Positions 6,971 to 7,451 of a stretch of DNA of 7,451 nucleotides are shown here, piece after piece (within the stretch, counting starts at the first letter, position 1; the number at the start of each line of letters is the position of its first letter). The stretch is from positions 1 to 7,451 of the forward strand of contig NZ_JAJBJD010000042.1 of the NCBI RefSeq assembly GCF_021811875.1, read 5' to 3'. Origin of the DNA: Candidatus Bandiella numerosa. GTDB lineage: Bacteria > Pseudomonadota > Alphaproteobacteria > Rickettsiales > Midichloriaceae. The notes under the pieces are model-generated. The model was not told where the DNA came from. It did no database searches and saw only the letters and a list, made by a program, of their open reading frames with translations. Both the position numbers and the translations under genes were made by a program.

Positions 6971-7250
6971 GGTATGGGATTTTCTGTTGCCCGGCAATCC
7001 CAAACCGCGTTTAATAAATATTAAGCCTTATGCAGCTAGTGCAAAAGCTTGATTTTCATTAGCAGGTACAAACTTTTTGTTTGCAATTATAACAGTGATC
7101 TTTTACAGGAATCACCCTGAGCAAAACTACTTTTTTTAATGCATGTCGATACTAATTTCGTCCCCATAAAACATTGGTGGAGACGTCGGGTACCGCCCCC
7201 GAGTCCAAAACATCTATTTCAAGTAGAGTTTATTACTATAGCCTTGCAGC
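6971..7250 (-). ncRNA. ssrA: Two-piece (circularly permuted) tmRNA, alphaproteobacterial type
   Basis: With SmpB, tmRNA rescues stalled ribosomes and tags the unfinished protein for proteolysis. On the minus strand the acceptor piece comes first (about 7250-7175) and ends in CCA (7175-7177). A 9-nt intervening segment (7166-7174) follows, then the coding piece from GGGG (5' end 7165). GGGACG-type acceptor bases (7165-7159) pair with CGTCTCC (7185-7179), including a G3-U wobble, the alanine identity signal. The T-arm is TCGGG/CCCGA (7202-7198, 7190-7186). Helix P2 joins the pieces: AAGTAG (7132-7127) with CTACTT (7226-7221) and CAT (7145-7143) with ATG (7213-7211). Pseudoknot PK1 is 7095-7119. 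The tag runs from the resume codon GCA at 7084 to TAA at 7028-7030: ANKKFVPANENQAFALAA. A terminal hairpin with GGCAACAGAA in it closes the coding piece (6975-7002). Mature ends are estimates. Confidence 0.95.
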
Positions 7251-7257
7251 AATTGTC

Positions 7258-7286
7258 ATTGTAGCAATTTAAAAGCGACATTGAAA
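7258..7286 (-). promoter_or_regulatory. ssrA: Probable ssrA promoter
   Basis: A good -10 hexamer, TACAAT, lies on the minus strand at 7258-7263, with expected transcription start near 7250, where the acceptor piece should begin. With a 17-bp spacer the -35 position (7281-7286) reads TTTCAA, a poor match to TTGACA. The call rests on the -10 and its position. Confidence 0.45.
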
Positions 7287-7375
7287 GAAAAATTATTAAA
7301 GACCATTGCATAATAGGCAGAAAAAAACATATATGATAGAATGAAAAGATAAGTACATACGAAAGAGGAGGCAAA

Positions 7376-7451
7376 ATGTCATTTTTAGTAAGAGAAGCAG
7401 AAGAACGTATAGAGAAGAGTAAGTTAGTGCGAATAGCAGGAGTGATTAATT
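7376..7451 (+). CDS. Start of an unrecognised protein, cut by the window edge
   Basis: An open frame begins at ATG behind AGGAGG (7366-7371) with a 4-nt spacer, the strongest ribosome-binding site in the window, and stays open to the edge. The 25 visible residues begin MSFLVREAEERIEKSKLVRI and continue as AGVIN: a charged helix followed by what looks like a beta strand. A similar helix-strand start is found in FliI-type flagellar or secretion ATPases, but 25 residues cannot support that and I give no function. It is transcribed away from ssrA; the 112 bp between (7264-7375) must hold its promoter. TTGCAT (7306-7311) with TATATG (7330-7335), 18 bp apart, is a possible but weak one. Confidence 0.62.
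   Translation, partial: MSFLVREAEERIEKSKLVRIAGVIN

Noticed and set aside
7159..7202. Stand-alone tRNA-Ala
   Set aside because: The acceptor stem is split in permuted order, there is no anticodon arm, and a tag reading frame follows; it is tmRNA.

Overview
The window is a low-GC alphaproteobacterial segment that looks Rickettsiales-like. Three things point there: a permuted two-piece tmRNA gene of the alphaproteobacterial kind, very AT-rich non-coding DNA, and hemE beside an AT-rich gap full of TTAAC motifs, the arrangement known at Caulobacter and Rickettsia replication origins. A lipid A-type acyltransferase argues against the LPS-lacking Anaplasmataceae. Species cannot be named.

Layout, left to right. 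Positions 1-125 hold the 3' end (domains V and VI) of a group II intron on the + strand. Its predicted splice boundary lies 18 bp beyond the stop codon of dnaB, which runs on the opposite strand. Next, on the minus strand, come dnaB (replicative helicase) and hemE (uroporphyrinogen decarboxylase), overlapping by 11 bp. A 225-bp gap of about 17% GC (2605-2829) then separates hemE from yihY; it is a candidate chromosomal replication origin. To its right lies a minus-strand cluster with, in transcription order, hinT (HIT protein), an LpxL/HtrB-like acyltransferase, ferredoxin-NADP reductase, folD and a YihY-family membrane protein. hinT/lpxL and fnr/folD are joined by ATGA overlaps; folD and yihY overlap by about 30 bp. 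Upstream of hinT is ssrA (minus strand), with tag ANKKFVPANENQAFALAA. At the right edge the first 76 bp of an unrecognised + strand gene begins behind a strong Shine-Dalgarno.

The genes are mostly housekeeping: replication, heme, one-carbon metabolism, redox, envelope and ribosome rescue. The points worth attention are the candidate origin with a strand-skew change across it, the tmRNA with its divergent tag and very short intervening segment, a reductase whose complete N-terminus seems to need an AUA start codon, and an intron domain V with disrupted pairs. No new defence or mobile system beyond the intron fragment was found.
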